This document shows, piece by piece, positions 37,723-48,178 of a stretch of DNA of 64,000 bases. Each line of letters opens with the position of its first letter. The first letter of the stretch is position 1. The notes beneath the pieces are model-generated. The model was not told the DNA's origin and did no database searches. It saw nothing but the letters and a program-made list of their open reading frames with translations. The stretch covers positions 438,400-502,399 of the forward strand of contig NZ_BQXC01000001.1 of NCBI RefSeq assembly GCF_022836435.1. The letters run 5' to 3'. A program made the translations under genes and the position numbers. The stretch comes from Nitrosomonas sp. PY1. Lineage in GTDB: Bacteria > Pseudomonadota > Gammaproteobacteria > Burkholderiales > Nitrosomonadaceae.

Positions 37723-39816
37723 TCAAGACACAGCAATGCCATTGTGACGGAGCAATGCATCTAATTCCGGCTCGCGCCCACGAAATGCAATAAAAGATTC
37801 TAATGCTGAACGACTTCCCCCAACTGCAAGAATTTCTTTTGCGAACTTTGCTCCTGTTTCGGTATTGACGACACCATCGATAGCTGTCTCCTCAAACAGG
37901 CTATATACGTCAGCTGATAATACTTCAGCCCATTTGTAGCTATAGTATCCCGCAGCATAACCACCTGAAAAAATATGTGCGAAACTGTTGGGGAAGCGAT
38001 TAAAATCTGGAGGAATTATTACTGCAACATCTCGTCGTACTTCATCCAGTAATTGTAATACGGTTTTTCCAGCGTCTAGTTTAAAGTCATAATGAATGTG
38101 CATATCAAATAATGCAAACTCAATTTGTCGTAGCATTTGCATACCACTTTGAAAATTTTTTGCTGTAAGCATTTTATCGAATAACGAGCGTGGCAATGAT
38201 TCTCCACTATCGACATGTTGCGTCATGCCACTAACTACATTCCATTCCCAACAGAAATTTTCCATAAACTGGCTGGGTAATTCAACGGCATCCCATTCCA
38301 CGCCATTGATTCCGGATACACTTAAGTCTTCCACTTGTGTTAATAAGTGATGTAATCCATGACCAAATTCATGAAACAATACGATTACTTCATCATGTGT
38401 AAATAAAGCCGGACGCGAGCGATGATTGATGGTTACTGGTGCAGAGAAATTGCATGTCAGATAAACAACGGGGATTTGTATAGACGATCCACCACCTGAT
38501 TTATCCTCGACATGTCGCCGGGTAATCGCATCATCCATCCAGGCCCCACCACGTTTACTGGGACGTGCATATAAGTCGAGATAAAATTGCCCGATCAGTT
38601 GACCGCTTGCGTCATGGATGTTAAAAAACTTTACATCTGGATGCCAGCACTGAACGTTACTCGTGGCGGGAGCTTGCGTGATACGAATACCATAAAGACT
38701 CTCCACCAGCTTGAACATACCCGTAAGTACTTTGTTTTCAGGAAAGTATTGTTTCACCTCTTGATCGGAGAATGCGTAGCGTGCTTCACGCAGTTTTTCA
38801 CTTACATAAGCTAAATCCCAAGCTTCTAGATTGGGTAAATGAAGTTGTTTTTTGGCAAATTCTCGTAATTCTTGTAAGTCCTTATCAGCATGGGGTTTTG
38901 CTTTGTCAGCCAGCTCCTTCAAAAAATCTAAAACCTGTTGCGGCGAAGTGGCCATTTTGGTTGCTAAAGAGACTTCAGCATAATTGTCATACCCTAACAG
39001 CTCTGCTGCTTCTTGACGTAATTTCAAGATGTTATTGATGATTGGCATGTTATCGAGATCAGCCTCTGTTATGCGCGCTAATTCACTAGCGCGTGTAACA
39101 TAAGCACGATACATCTTTTCACGTAAATCACGATTATTTGCATATTGCATGACCGGAAGGTATGAAGGCATATGTAAGGTAAATTTCCAGCCTGCTTTAG
39201 CATCAGCTTTTGCCTGTTCCTGGGCCGTTTGCAGCACATCATTTGGAATGCCTTTTACAGTTTCTTCATTCTCTACATATAAGGCAAAGGCGTTGGTTGC
39301 ATCTAATAAATTGTCGCTGAAATTTGAAGATAACTTCGACAACGCCTCTTGAATTTCTAGGAAGCGCTGCTTTTTATCTGCAGCCAGTTCCGCTCCACCC
39401 AAGCGAAAATCGCGTAATTCATTATCAATGATTCTTTTTCGTGCGGTCGATAATGTCTCAAATTCCCTGCTTTTCCGTAATTGCTTGAATTTCTCGAATA
39501 GTACTAAATCCTGAGATAGCTCGGCATAGAATTGTGTGATCAATGGTAAATTTTGGTTATAAACTTCCCGTAATTGCGGGCTATTCATGACCGCATTGAG
39601 ATGCGACACTTGCCCCCAAGCGCGAGAAAGACGCTCGTTTGCATCTACCATTGGTTGAACAAAATTTTGCCAAGTGGCAGGTTGTTGGCTACTTCGAGCT
39701 TGTTCAAGCAACGCACGGTTTTCTTTTAATAATATATCGATAGCCGTTGTAACCTGTTCGGCTCGGAAATCGGCAAAGCGAGGTAAGCCCGAAAAATCAA
39801 GTAGCGGATTTGACAT
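37723..39816 (-). CDS. prlC: Oligopeptidase A (M3 metallopeptidase)
   Basis: Cytosolic zinc endopeptidase that degrades short peptides, including cleaved signal peptides. 697 residues. The zinc site HEFGHGLHHLL is clear in the last third, with the third ligand Glu downstream. The amino end MSNPLLDFSGLPRFADF matches the family. Stands 27 bases downstream of the pyrC' stop side and may be the last gene of that block. Confidence 0.95.
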   Translation of the reverse strand: MSNPLLDFSGLPRFADFRAEQVTTAIDILLKENRALLEQARSSQQPATWQNFVQPMVDANERLSRAWGQVSHLNAVMNSPQLREVYNQNLPLITQFYAELSQDLVLFEKFKQLRKSREFETLSTARKRIIDNELRDFRLGGAELAADKKQRFLEIQEALSKLSSNFSDNLLDATNAFALYVENEETVKGIPNDVLQTAQEQAKADAKAGWKFTLHMPSYLPVMQYANNRDLREKMYRAYVTRASELARITEADLDNMPIINNILKLRQEAAELLGYDNYAEVSLATKMATSPQQVLDFLKELADKAKPHADKDLQELREFAKKQLHLPNLEAWDLAYVSEKLREARYAFSDQEVKQYFPENKVLTGMFKLVESLYGIRITQAPATSNVQCWHPDVKFFNIHDASGQLIGQFYLDLYARPSKRGGAWMDDAITRRHVEDKSGGGSSIQIPVVYLTCNFSAPVTINHRSRPALFTHDEVIVLFHEFGHGLHHLLTQVEDLSVSGINGVEWDAVELPSQFMENFCWEWNVVSGMTQHVDSGESLPRSLFDKMLTAKNFQSGMQMLRQIEFALFDMHIHYDFKLDAGKTVLQLLDEVRRDVAVIIPPDFNRFPNSFAHIFSGGYAAGYYSYKWAEVLSADVYSLFEETAIDGVVNTETGAKFAKEILAVGGSRSALESFIAFRGREPELDALLRHNGIAVS

Positions 39817-39842
39817 GATGTTAGCGTATCCAAAAATAAAAG

Positions 39843-41123
39843 TTAATTCTGTTTTTCATAAACAATATGACCATTTACCAAGGTATACCTGGTTTTTCCG
39901 GGCAGCTCCATACCTAAGAAGGGTGTATTCTTTCCCTGACTTAGTATGGAACTTGATGTCACTTTCCAATAGTCATTGGGATCAAAAATACAGATATCAG
40001 CAGCGTTACCGGTAGATAAATTTCCTGCATTGATGCCTAGTATTTGTGCCGAATCATGAGTAATTTTGCTTAATGTTTTTAGGAGCGGTAAGCGCATTTC
40101 TAATCCCCATTTTAGGACGAGCGACAATAACAGTTCTACACCTGTTGCTCCTATTTCGGCTTGACCGAAGGGTAACAATTTTGCATCTTCGTCTACGGGA
40201 GCATGGTCTGAACAAACAGCGTCAATGGTTCCATCTAATAAGCCATGTCGTAGCGCATCGCGATCGCTAAAACTACGCAAAGGAGGCATCAAATGACAAT
40301 TTGAATCAAAGAAGCCAATATCCATATCCGATAAGTGCAGGTGATTAATGGAGACGTCACAAGTTATCGGCAAACCTCGTTGTTTTGCATCACGAATCAT
40401 TGACAGGCTCTCGATGCTTGAAATGCGGCATAAGTGCACTTTAACGCCAGTTTCTTTCATTAATAATATGATATTCGAGATAGCGATGGTTTCTGAGCAT
40501 ACAGGAATCGTAGGTAAGCCTAATCGTGTTGCCACCTCTCCGTCATGTGCTACACCGTGATGCGTTAAGCTGATTTCTTGTGGGCGCAGCCATACAGAAA
40601 AATCAAAAGTGGATGCATAACGCATGGCTTGCATGAGGATACGTAAATTGGATAACAAACTATTCGGTTGACCAAAAACTACACAACCAGCATCAAATAA
40701 TTCGGCCATTTCGGTCAATCGCTCACCTTTGAGTCCTTGCGTTAAAGCACCCACCGGATATACATGAGCTTGGTTGAGATTGCGCGCGCGGTGTTTGAGC
40801 ATTTCAACTAAGCCCGGCTCATCCAATGGTGGATCGGTATCGGGTGGACATGCGAAGCTGGTGATTCCACCAGCGACGGCTGCAGCCATTTCAGATTCTA
40901 ACGTGGCCTTATATTCCAGTCCTGGTTCACGTAATCTAACTGATAAATCAACTAACCCAGGACATACCACTAGCGATTGCGCATCAATGATTCGATTCGC
41001 CTGAAATTCACTGGGCGCTGTTCCAGTTGCGATAATTTTTCCCTTGGCAATAAAAATGTCTTGAATGGTATCAATGCCTTGTTTTGGATCTATCATTCGA
41101 CCGTTTTTGATATGAATTCTCAT
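39843..41123 (-). CDS. pyrC': Dihydroorotase-like PyrC' (probably inactive partner of PyrB)
   Basis: 427-residue amidohydrolase-fold protein beginning MRIHIKNGRMIDPKQGID. Where active dihydroorotases have DxHxHLREPG it has VDLSVRLREPG: both metal-binding His of HxH are lost. Later marks such as CSDHAPVDEDAKLLPFGQAEIG remain. In Pseudomonas an equally altered PyrC' is a structural part of aspartate transcarbamoylase rather than an enzyme; the pyrB gene just 7 bases upstream suggests the same here. The ATG at 41123 is preferred to 41150, which would overlap pyrB. Confidence 0.88.
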   Translation of the reverse strand: MRIHIKNGRMIDPKQGIDTIQDIFIAKGKIIATGTAPSEFQANRIIDAQSLVVCPGLVDLSVRLREPGLEYKATLESEMAAAVAGGITSFACPPDTDPPLDEPGLVEMLKHRARNLNQAHVYPVGALTQGLKGERLTEMAELFDAGCVVFGQPNSLLSNLRILMQAMRYASTFDFSVWLRPQEISLTHHGVAHDGEVATRLGLPTIPVCSETIAISNIILLMKETGVKVHLCRISSIESLSMIRDAKQRGLPITCDVSINHLHLSDMDIGFFDSNCHLMPPLRSFSDRDALRHGLLDGTIDAVCSDHAPVDEDAKLLPFGQAEIGATGVELLLSLVLKWGLEMRLPLLKTLSKITHDSAQILGINAGNLSTGNAADICIFDPNDYWKVTSSSILSQGKNTPFLGMELPGKTRYTLVNGHIVYEKQN

Positions 41124-41130
41124 TACGGTT

Positions 41131-42090
41131 TTATGCCTGATTACCGGCAAGAATTGACATTACTGCCATACGAACAGCGATACCAAAAGTAACTTGTGGC
41201 AAAATTACCGACTGTTTTCCGTCAGCGACTGCAGAATCTATCTCTACACCTCGATTCATTGGTCCGGGGTGCATCACAATGGCATCCTGCCGAGCTAATG
41301 ATAATTTTTCAGGTGTTAATCCATAATATTTAAAATATTCTTCAAAACTTGGTAAGTTAGCACCTGTCATGCGCTCGTTTTGCAGCCTTAGCATCATCAA
41401 TACATCAATATCTTTCAATCCCCTTTCCATCGTATGGTAAACGTGTACACCGAGGCGCTCAACCATTTTTGGTAAGAGGGTTTTAGGTGCAATTACGCGT
41501 ACTTCCGGAACACCAAGTGTTGTTAAAGCATGGATTTGCGAGCGCGCTACCCTTGAGTGCAAAATATCACCGATAATGGCCACGCGCAAATTGCGAAACT
41601 CTCGCTTATAGCGACGGATAGTGAACATGTCTAACAAAGCTTGTGTTGGATGCGCATGGCTACCATCGCCGGCATTGATTACGCGAATATCTGATCGTAC
41701 GTGCTTTGCAATCAAATGAGCTGCGCCACTCTGAGCGTGCCGCACGACAAACATATCTGCATTCATAGCCGATAGATTATTGACGGTATCAAGTAGCGTC
41801 TCTCCTTTGGATTCCGAGGAAACTGCAATATTGAGATTAATAACGTCGGCAGATAATCGCTTGGCGGCAATCTCAAAAGTTGTGCGCGTGCGTGTACTTG
41901 GTTCAAAAAAAAGATTAAAAATCGATTTTCCGCGTAATAAAGGTATTTTTTTTACATCTCGTTCGGTAACTCCGACGAATGATTCCGCCGTATCTAAAAT
42001 ATGTAACAGAACAGAAACTGGCAAGCCCTCTGTAGTTAATAAATGTCGTAACGTACCATTTTCATTGAGCTGGGGGTTCCTGCTATTCAT
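41131..42090 (-). CDS. pyrB: Aspartate carbamoyltransferase catalytic subunit
   Basis: Forms carbamoyl-aspartate, the committed step of pyrimidine synthesis. Carbamoyl-phosphate site [19 protein letters not shown] at about residues 61-79, [14 protein letters not shown] near 145, and [13 protein letters not shown] with the PxN near 272. 319 residues. The start overlaps the end of pyrR by eight bases. No pyrI is present, in line with a PyrB-PyrC' holoenzyme. Confidence 0.96.
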   Translation of the reverse strand: MNSRNPQLNENGTLRHLLTTEGLPVSVLLHILDTAESFVGVTERDVKKIPLLRGKSIFNLFFEPSTRTRTTFEIAAKRLSADVINLNIAVSSESKGETLLDTVNNLSAMNADMFVVRHAQSGAAHLIAKHVRSDIRVINAGDGSHAHPTQALLDMFTIRRYKREFRNLRVAIIGDILHSRVARSQIHALTTLGVPEVRVIAPKTLLPKMVERLGVHVYHTMERGLKDIDVLMMLRLQNERMTGANLPSFEEYFKYYGLTPEKLSLARQDAIVMHPGPMNRGVEIDSAVADGKQSVILPQVTFGIAVRMAVMSILAGNQA

Positions 42091-42607
42091 GGTTAGAAGC
42101 TTTATCGTATATTTTTAAACTGAGCTTATCATTCTCATCGCGTTGCAACTCCAACATTTGATTGTCGGGTATTTTTAATTCGGTACCCACATATTGTGGG
42201 GTAATCGGTAACTGCCTTCCACCCCGGTCGACTAATGCGACAAGACTGATACAGCCAGGACGGCCATAATCGAATAATTCGTTAATCGCGGCACGGATAG
42301 TGCGTCCGGTATAAAGCACATCGTCAATCAGAAGGATGTTCGATTTTTCCACATCGAATGGTATTTCGGAAGGCTTTACTTGCGCGTGTAACCCTCTTTT
42401 ATCAAAATCATCCCGATAAAAAGATACATCTAACATGCCCAGCGGATGCTGTATGTTCAATTCTTCATGCAAACGTTGTGCCAACCACACACCGCCTGTA
42501 TGTATGCCTACTAACGCAATACCTTGGATTCCCGTAGAGTATATTTTTTTTGCTAAACTTTCAAAAAGTTCTTCAGCATCAGGTAATTGCATGTTTATTT
42601 TCATCAA
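42083..42607 (-). CDS. pyrR: PyrR bifunctional pyr regulator / uracil phosphoribosyltransferase-like
   Basis: 174 residues, with the PRPP-binding loop [21 protein letters not shown] at about residue 93-113 and [13 protein letters not shown] near 130. In firmicutes PyrR controls pyr attenuation; in proteobacteria its role is less certain. Encoded between ruvX (29-base overlap at its start) and pyrB (8-base overlap). A later Met (residue 6) would shorten the overlap with ruvX. Confidence 0.92.
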   Translation of the reverse strand: MMKINMQLPDAEELFESLAKKIYSTGIQGIALVGIHTGGVWLAQRLHEELNIQHPLGMLDVSFYRDDFDKRGLHAQVKPSEIPFDVEKSNILLIDDVLYTGRTIRAAINELFDYGRPGCISLVALVDRGGRQLPITPQYVGTELKIPDNQMLELQRDENDKLSLKIYDKASNHE

Positions 42608-43025
42608 AAAATGATTGTAATATTTGTTGTGCAGCCACTTGATCTAAAATTGCTTTTTGTTTTTTTATTGTTGTGACTGCTTCACGCAGTGCAATTGCGG
42701 CAGTTTGGCTAGTATATCGCTCATCCACGAGAACCGTCGGAATGTTGAAGCGTCCATGAAGGCGCTGTGCAAAACGTCGACTTAAGTTAGTCATTTCATG
42801 GGGAGTGCCATCGATATGCGTGGGTAGTCCAACCACTAATAATACCGGTTGCCATGTTTGAATCATTTTCTCGATAGCCAAAAAACGTTGTACATTAGTT
42901 TCGTGGTGTATGGTTTTTAGAGGCTGCGCCAATGTTGTAAGGGTATTGCCAACTGCTACACCAATACGTTTTTTACCAAAATCAAAAGCTAAAATAGTAC
43001 CTTCGGGTAATTGCTGTAAACTCAT
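42579..43025 (-). CDS. ruvX: Holliday junction resolvase-like RuvX (YqgF)
   Basis: 148-residue RNase H-fold nuclease, in E. coli a 16S rRNA-processing factor. It opens ILAFDFGKKRIGVAVGNTLT with the first Asp, and has VVGLPTHIDGTPHEMT and LVDERYTSQTAAIAL with the conserved Glu. Second gene of the algH-ruvX-pyrR-pyrB-pyrC' operon. Confidence 0.94.
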   Translation of the reverse strand: MSLQQLPEGTILAFDFGKKRIGVAVGNTLTTLAQPLKTIHHETNVQRFLAIEKMIQTWQPVLLVVGLPTHIDGTPHEMTNLSRRFAQRLHGRFNIPTVLVDERYTSQTAAIALREAVTTIKKQKAILDQVAAQQILQSFFDENKHAIT

Positions 43026-43090
43026 TTTTCATTTTAACCGACAAAGCATAACCGAATGATTCTTCGATCATTAGGTTTTGTTTTTATCGA

Positions 43091-43654
43091 TTATGCATGC
43101 CCGACTTCATGAGAAAGATTTGCATCTCGAATTCCTAATGATTGCATAGCTGCAGTAAATTTCTCTTCAGAAGCTAGATTGAATATGATTTCCTGTGAAG
43201 CTGGTACTGTCAACCATGTATTTTGGCTTAATTCGGATTCAATTTGCCCTGGAGACCATCCGGCATAGCCTAATGCGACCAATGTTTTTTCAGGACCTTG
43301 ATCGCTGGCTATTGCTTTCATGATATCTAAAGAAGTAGTTAAGCCAATTTCTTTGTTTACTACCAAAGTAGATTGCCATTTGCCAATTGGATGATGCAAT
43401 ACGAAACCGCAATCCATTTGTACTGGCCCACCAAAAAGTATCGGCGTCAATTCGTTAACAGGTTCGTCCAATTGTGGAATACCCAATTGTTTAAATAAGC
43501 TCATTAGATTCAAATCGGTTGGGCGGTTAATTACAATTCCTAACGCACCATAATCATTATGTTCACAAATATATGTTAGGGTTTTCGAAAAAACCGAATC
43601 TTTCATAGTTGGCATTGCCATTAAGAAATGATTTGTTAAGTTAATGTTTTCCAT
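43091..43654 (-). CDS. algH: UPF0301 protein AlgH (YqgE)
   Basis: 187-residue cytosolic protein of unclear function (first linked to alginate regulation in Pseudomonas). Family features: NHFLMAMPTMKDSVFSKTLTYICEHN at the start (given here in pieces: FLMAMPTMKD, TYICEHN), GALGIVINRP and FGGPVQMDCGFVLH. Probable first gene of the operon that runs to pyrC'. Confidence 0.93.
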   Translation of the reverse strand: MENINLTNHFLMAMPTMKDSVFSKTLTYICEHNDYGALGIVINRPTDLNLMSLFKQLGIPQLDEPVNELTPILFGGPVQMDCGFVLHHPIGKWQSTLVVNKEIGLTTSLDIMKAIASDQGPEKTLVALGYAGWSPGQIESELSQNTWLTVPASQEIIFNLASEEKFTAAMQSLGIRDANLSHEVGHA

Positions 43655-43718
43655 AAAACTTGTCCAATATTTTAAATCACTTCTTGAGAATTAGACTAAA
43701 TAATGACTCAATCGTCAC

Positions 43719-44345
43719 TTAGACCCAGTAAGCTGTCTGAGTCATTATTTTAGAGCTAAATTTCATAGCTGCTTTTATAGGTATGGGCAGTTCGGCGCCG
43801 CCGTGTGACAATGCCATAGTTGCATGACTAGCCTCGTCAATTTTCATTTGCATCACGATCGCGCGGCTCTTTTCATCATTCACTGGCAGTCTTTGTAAAT
43901 GACCCGATAAATGTTCCTCAACTTGGCGCTCGGTTTCTGCAAGAAACCCTAAATTCCACTTGTCACCTAATAACCCAGCGACGCATCCGATTGCAAAGGA
44001 TCCACCATACCAGAGCGGATTTAAGAAGCTTTTTCGACCGCCCAATTCATTGATTCGTTGTTCAGTCCAAGCTAGATGCTCAGTTTCTTCACGCGCAGCT
44101 TTCATCAACGTTTTCTGTACTTCTTCATTGCGTGCCGTTAGGCTTTGACCTTGATACAAGGCTTGTGCACATACTTCACCAACATGATTCACACGCATAA
44201 GTGCGGTTGATAGTTCTTTTTCGGTATTGGTTAGCTCATTTTCGAAGCTATCGCTTCCTGGTGTTTTGCGAATCGTTTGTGCTGGTACCAGCAGCGTACG
44301 TAAAGCAGAATCAAAACCGATAATGAGTTTGTCAAAATTGATCAT
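43719..44345 (-). CDS. coq7: Ubiquinone hydroxylase Coq7
   Basis: Di-iron monooxygenase that makes the last ring hydroxylation of ubiquinone. Ferritin-like di-iron ligands are visible: [42 protein letters not shown] and [13 protein letters not shown]. 208 residues from the ATG at 44345, which gives the usual [19 protein letters not shown] start; the ATG at 44393 is less likely. Stands alone, 64 bases after the algH start side. Confidence 0.95.
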   Translation of the reverse strand: MINFDKLIIGFDSALRTLLVPAQTIRKTPGSDSFENELTNTEKELSTALMRVNHVGEVCAQALYQGQSLTARNEEVQKTLMKAAREETEHLAWTEQRINELGGRKSFLNPLWYGGSFAIGCVAGLLGDKWNLGFLAETERQVEEHLSGHLQRLPVNDEKSRAIVMQMKIDEASHATMALSHGGAELPIPIKAAMKFSSKIMTQTAYWV

Positions 44346-44471
44346 AATCACAGTGTTAGATAGACGAGATAATGGATTTATTATAATGGACATGTACCAC
44401 GAGCGTTAAAATTTTTCAACAAAGATATCTTATCGGTGTAGCAAAAGCTTGTCGGTGAGCGCTACCCTCAG

Positions 44472-45776
44472 TCAGTTTGTCAGCCCCATTTGCCGGGCGA
44501 GTAGCGTTACTGGGTGCAATACTTCTACCGGAATATTTTTACCCCACAATCCCTGAGTAATGTGCATTGAACAGCCGACATTTGAAGTTACCAAATATTT
44601 TGCATCATGTGTTACCAAATCATGTAACTTATGTGTAAGCAAAGCATTGGCTATATCGGATTGATCTAAAAAATAAGTTCCAGCTGCACCGCAACATTGA
44701 TCATTATTCTCCAAAGCAATCACCTGAGCATTAGGAATGCGCGACATGAGCGCATAAGGGTAAGATTGTCCTTGTAATACGTTACGTAACGTACAGGGAT
44801 CATGAACGACAATTTTATCGGATAACGGCGCAATATCAACCTGTTCCCATCCAGACGCAGTAGTTAGAAATTGACTAATATCCATGATCGAATGATTTTC
44901 ATCGAATAAACCGTGTTCTGCTAATTGCGCGCCACAACCTGAGGCTGTGGTAATAATTGCATCGACATGGTGTGACTCAAATGCGATTTTGTTTTGCTTA
45001 TTTAATAATGATACTTCTTTTACATGACCGCTATGTTGATACAAGGCACCGCAGCAAGTTTGCTTTTGAGGCACATGGACGGTATACCCTAAACGATTTA
45101 ATACGTAAATGCTCGCATTTAAGGTTGCAGTATCAGTTAATCTGGCTACACAACCGAGAAACAAAGCGACTTCTCCGCGTTTGTTTTTATTGGCCGAATA
45201 AGTTTCTTTCCATGTATGGTTAATAAAAAATGATGCCTTCGTTTCGCTTGTGCTTGCATATGGAAACTTCGTAATTGGAAGGCTGGCAAGTAATTTTATC
45301 AATGGATTTGCCTTCAGTTGATCAAACGAATGAATCCACTTCCAAAAACCGCTTGTTTGTATAAGATAGTACAAGCGACGCAGTTTTTCTAATCGATTCG
45401 GTTGCGTAAGCAATGTTTTTTGTAAAAGGTGTTTTAATCTGGATTGGCTTGTTTTCTTGATTGGTTGCGGTTGCTCTAGCAATAAAGCCCGAGTTTGATC
45501 GATTAATCGACCATACGAGACATGATTTGGACAAATGGCTTCACAGGCTCGGCACGTCAAACAACGATCCATGTGTTCGATAAATCGTGCATTCATAGAA
45601 ATTTTTCCCGTTACTGCACCTTGCATAAGTGCGATACGACCACGTGGAGAATCGGCTTCGGATTTCAGCAGTCGATAGGTTGGGCAGGCTGGCAAACATA
45701 AGCCACAAGACACACACTGATTTGCCTCGTGAGCGATAATTTTCTTAAAATTAGTAGATGAAGAACGGGATGGCAA
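44472..45776 (-). CDS. glcF: Glycolate oxidase iron-sulfur subunit
   Basis: Electron-transfer subunit of membrane-linked glycolate dehydrogenase (GlcDEF). Two ferredoxin motifs, CVSCGLCLPACP (residue ~17) and CLTCRACEAICP (~70), are followed by two CCG domains (CCGALYQHSGH and CCGAAGTYFL). 434 residues. glcD and glcE are not neighbours, so either they lie elsewhere or this serves another 2-hydroxyacid dehydrogenase. Glycolate salvage would suit a Calvin-cycle autotroph. Confidence 0.88.
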   Translation of the reverse strand: MPSRSSSTNFKKIIAHEANQCVSCGLCLPACPTYRLLKSEADSPRGRIALMQGAVTGKISMNARFIEHMDRCLTCRACEAICPNHVSYGRLIDQTRALLLEQPQPIKKTSQSRLKHLLQKTLLTQPNRLEKLRRLYYLIQTSGFWKWIHSFDQLKANPLIKLLASLPITKFPYASTSETKASFFINHTWKETYSANKNKRGEVALFLGCVARLTDTATLNASIYVLNRLGYTVHVPQKQTCCGALYQHSGHVKEVSLLNKQNKIAFESHHVDAIITTASGCGAQLAEHGLFDENHSIMDISQFLTTASGWEQVDIAPLSDKIVVHDPCTLRNVLQGQSYPYALMSRIPNAQVIALENNDQCCGAAGTYFLDQSDIANALLTHKLHDLVTHDAKYLVTSNVGCSMHITQGLWGKNIPVEVLHPVTLLARQMGLTN

Positions 45777-45917
45777 AATATTAATTTCTCTTTATATAAA
45801 ATATACCCTGGAATGCAATGTATTTTTTCGTGATTTATGCTTAATCATTTTTACTTAACTTGTAAAGGAAAAGCAAACCGCAAGCCTAATGGTAGCATTC
45901 TCAATGCATTTTGTTTC

Positions 45918-45947
45918 TTGTCAGATGAACCAAAATTACTGTAAAAT
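45918..45947 (+). promoter_or_regulatory. Candidate promoter for the rpsP operon
   Basis: TTGTCA at 45918-45923 and TAAAAT at 45942-45947 with an 18-base spacer, about 48 bases ahead of the rpsP start. Good fit to sigma-70 consensus and the only gene upstream runs the other way. Confidence 0.55.
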
Positions 45948-45994
45948 TAGCGGTTCTTCTTTTTATACCTGCAGTCAGGGGCTTACAGATAAAA

Positions 45995-46261
45995 ATGGTT
46001 ATTATTAGATTAGCAAGGGGTGGTGCCAAAAAACGCCCATTCTTCAATATGGTTGTTGCGGATTCGCGTTATCCTCGTGATGGAAGATTTATTGAGCGCG
46101 TTGGATTTTATAATCCTAGAGCTGTTGGAGGGGAGGAGCCTTTGCGCGTTCAATTGGATCGTATTTCGTACTGGCAATCTCAAGGCGCCCAGCTATCGCC
46201 AACTGCAAATCGCCTGGTTAAACAATTTACGGTTAATACTCAGAAAGCTGCAAATAGTTAG
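45995..46261 (+). CDS. rpsP: 30S ribosomal protein S16
   Basis: 88-residue small-subunit protein. The start [20 protein letters not shown] and the segment [13 protein letters not shown] are universal S16 features. First gene of the rpsP-rimM-trmD-rplS operon. Confidence 0.97.
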   Translation: MVIIRLARGGAKKRPFFNMVVADSRYPRDGRFIERVGFYNPRAVGGEEPLRVQLDRISYWQSQGAQLSPTANRLVKQFTVNTQKAANS

Positions 46262-46308
46262 TTTTGTTATTGCTGAGTTGCTATCGCGAATAAGAAAATA
46301 TCTCGCGT

Positions 46309-46824
46309 ATGATTGTGATGGGGCACATCTTAGGGCCCTTCGGGACTCGTGGGTGGATTAAGGTTCACCCATACACGGAGTGTATTGATGGATTGCTGCA
46401 GTATTCATCATGGTGGTTGGGTGCAGAAGAATCTGCAAATTGGCATAAAACGGAACTCGTGACGGGTCATGTTAACGGTGATAATTTAAATGTCCGGTTA
46501 GCAGAATATTCTGACCGTGAGCAAGCCTTTCAATTAAAAGGATTACAAGTTGCGGTGCCACGTAGCTATTTGCCTGTTTTGCCAGATGAGCAAGGTAGTT
46601 ACTACTGGTCGGACTTGGTTGGTAAGCGTGTCATCAATTTAAAATCCCATTATTTGGGTAAAATTATTGGGTTGTTTGAAACCGGTGCAAATGATGTATT
46701 GCGCGTACAAAATGACTCCATGGGGAATTCTAAAGAGGTTCTCATTCCTTTCATCAAACAGACCATTATTCAAGTAGATCTGGAGAAATCAAGGGTAATT
46801 GTTGATTGGGAGTCGGATTTTTAG
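46309..46824 (+). CDS. rimM: 16S rRNA processing protein RimM
   Basis: Assembly factor for the 30S head; binds S19. 171 residues: amino RimM barrel with GHILGPFGTRGWIKVHPYT and a PRC-type carboxyl barrel with YYWSDLVGKRVIN and VLIPFI. Lies between rpsP (47-base gap) and trmD (8-base gap), the standard order. Confidence 0.95.
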   Translation: MIVMGHILGPFGTRGWIKVHPYTECIDGLLQYSSWWLGAEESANWHKTELVTGHVNGDNLNVRLAEYSDREQAFQLKGLQVAVPRSYLPVLPDEQGSYYWSDLVGKRVINLKSHYLGKIIGLFETGANDVLRVQNDSMGNSKEVLIPFIKQTIIQVDLEKSRVIVDWESDF

Positions 46825-46832
46825 TGAAATAG

Positions 46833-47606
46833 ATGAAGCCTTTTGCGTGCGATGTTTTGACATTATTTCCGGAAATGCTTAATGCTGTTACTCAGTATGG
46901 CATAACAGGGAGGGCTTGGAAGAATCGTATTTTTGAATTGATAACATGGAATCCACGCGACTTTAGCAATAATAGTCACCGTACTATCGATGATAGTCCC
47001 TACGGTGGCGGACCTGGAATGGTGATGATGGCTGAACCTCTGGAAGAGGCCATTATGCAAGCCAAATCGAGACAACATGAACTTGGAATTATACATCCGG
47101 AAGTTGTTTACTTGTCACCGCAAGGAAAAAAGCTCACGCATGCAATGGTTAAAGAATTGAGTCTCGGTAGTGGATTGATTTTTGTGTGTGGAAGATACGA
47201 AGGCGTTGATGAGCGTTTCATTGTACGGCAAGTGGATAGAGAAATCTCGATTGGTGATTATGTGCTTTCGGGAGGGGAAATTGCTGCAATGGTACTTATT
47301 GATGCAATTGTTAGACAAATTCCTGGTGTATTAGGAGATTCTGAATCAGCAAACCAAGATTCTTTTGTTAATGGACTATTGGATTATCCTCACTATACTC
47401 GACCGGAAATATATAGAGGAGAGCACGTTCCTGAAGTACTAATCTCAGGGAATCATGCGCATATCCAACGTTGGCGTTTGCAGCAATCACTCGGAAGAAC
47501 TTGGTCTAGGCGGCCAGATTTACTTGAAACAAAAATTTCGCATGGCATGACAGTCGAGGAACAAAAACTTCTAGAAGAATATAAACAATTACACAAAACA
47601 AGGTAA
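46833..47606 (+). CDS. trmD: tRNA (guanine-N1)-methyltransferase TrmD
   Basis: Makes m1G37 in tRNAs, which prevents frameshifting. SPOUT fold; knot motifs [31 protein letters not shown] and [19 protein letters not shown] are all present. 257 residues. Confidence 0.97.
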   Translation: MKPFACDVLTLFPEMLNAVTQYGITGRAWKNRIFELITWNPRDFSNNSHRTIDDSPYGGGPGMVMMAEPLEEAIMQAKSRQHELGIIHPEVVYLSPQGKKLTHAMVKELSLGSGLIFVCGRYEGVDERFIVRQVDREISIGDYVLSGGEIAAMVLIDAIVRQIPGVLGDSESANQDSFVNGLLDYPHYTRPEIYRGEHVPEVLISGNHAHIQRWRLQQSLGRTWSRRPDLLETKISHGMTVEEQKLLEEYKQLHKTR

Positions 47607-47640
47607 AATCGGCAATCTGAAAAATGGAGCAAAACAAATC

Positions 47641-48087
47641 ATGAATCTTATTGATCAATTAGAAGCTGAAGAAATTAAACGGCTTAACAAAGACATACCT
47701 GATTTTTCGCCAGGGGATACGGTTGTCGTTAACGTTAACGTTGTGGAAGGAGACCGCAAGCGCGTGCAGGCTTATGAAGGCGTAGTCATTGCAAAACGTA
47801 ACCGAGGATTGAATTCGTCTTTTATTGTTCGCAAAATTTCAAGCGGTGAAGGCGTAGAGAGAACTTTCCAGGCATACTCACCATTAATTGCGAGCATTGA
47901 AATTAAGCGCCGTGGTGAAGTGCGTCGCGCTAAACTGTACTATCTTAGAGATCGATCAGGAAAATCCGCACGTATTCGCGAAAAGTTATCGACTCGTACG
48001 CAAGCCCTAAAAGAATCGGTATCAAGTTCTGCTCAAACCAATGTTGTCGCAGAAGAGGTGGAAAATAGCGACGAAGCAAACAAATAA
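47641..48087 (+). CDS. rplS: 50S ribosomal protein L19
   Basis: Large-subunit protein at the 30S interface. Core [20 protein letters not shown] and [31 protein letters not shown] (cited by its ends ERTFQAYSP and RAKLYYLR) are typical. 148 residues; the last ~35, Ser/Ala/Glu-rich, extend past the usual ~115-residue L19. Last gene of the operon, followed by a terminator. Confidence 0.97.
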   Translation: MNLIDQLEAEEIKRLNKDIPDFSPGDTVVVNVNVVEGDRKRVQAYEGVVIAKRNRGLNSSFIVRKISSGEGVERTFQAYSPLIASIEIKRRGEVRRAKLYYLRDRSGKSARIREKLSTRTQALKESVSSSAQTNVVAEEVENSDEANK

Positions 48088-48125
48088 ATAGATTGTGTAG
48101 ATTTTATATTTATAAATGAGCACTC

Positions 48126-48165
48126 AAAAAAGCCATGCAAGAACTTTTATCTTGAGTGGCTTTTT
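48126..48165 (+). terminator. Terminator after rplS
   Basis: AAAAAGCCA on the left pairs with TGGCTTTTT on the right, with an inner CAAGA/TCTTG helix and a two-base mismatch between. The A run and T run make it workable in both directions, which suits the convergent ArsC-like gene. Confidence 0.75.
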
Positions 48166-48178
48166 AAATTGAGAATTA

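Noticed and set aside
39843-41123. Active dihydroorotase
   Set aside because: The HxH metal-binding motif is replaced by SVR, so it is treated as PyrC'.
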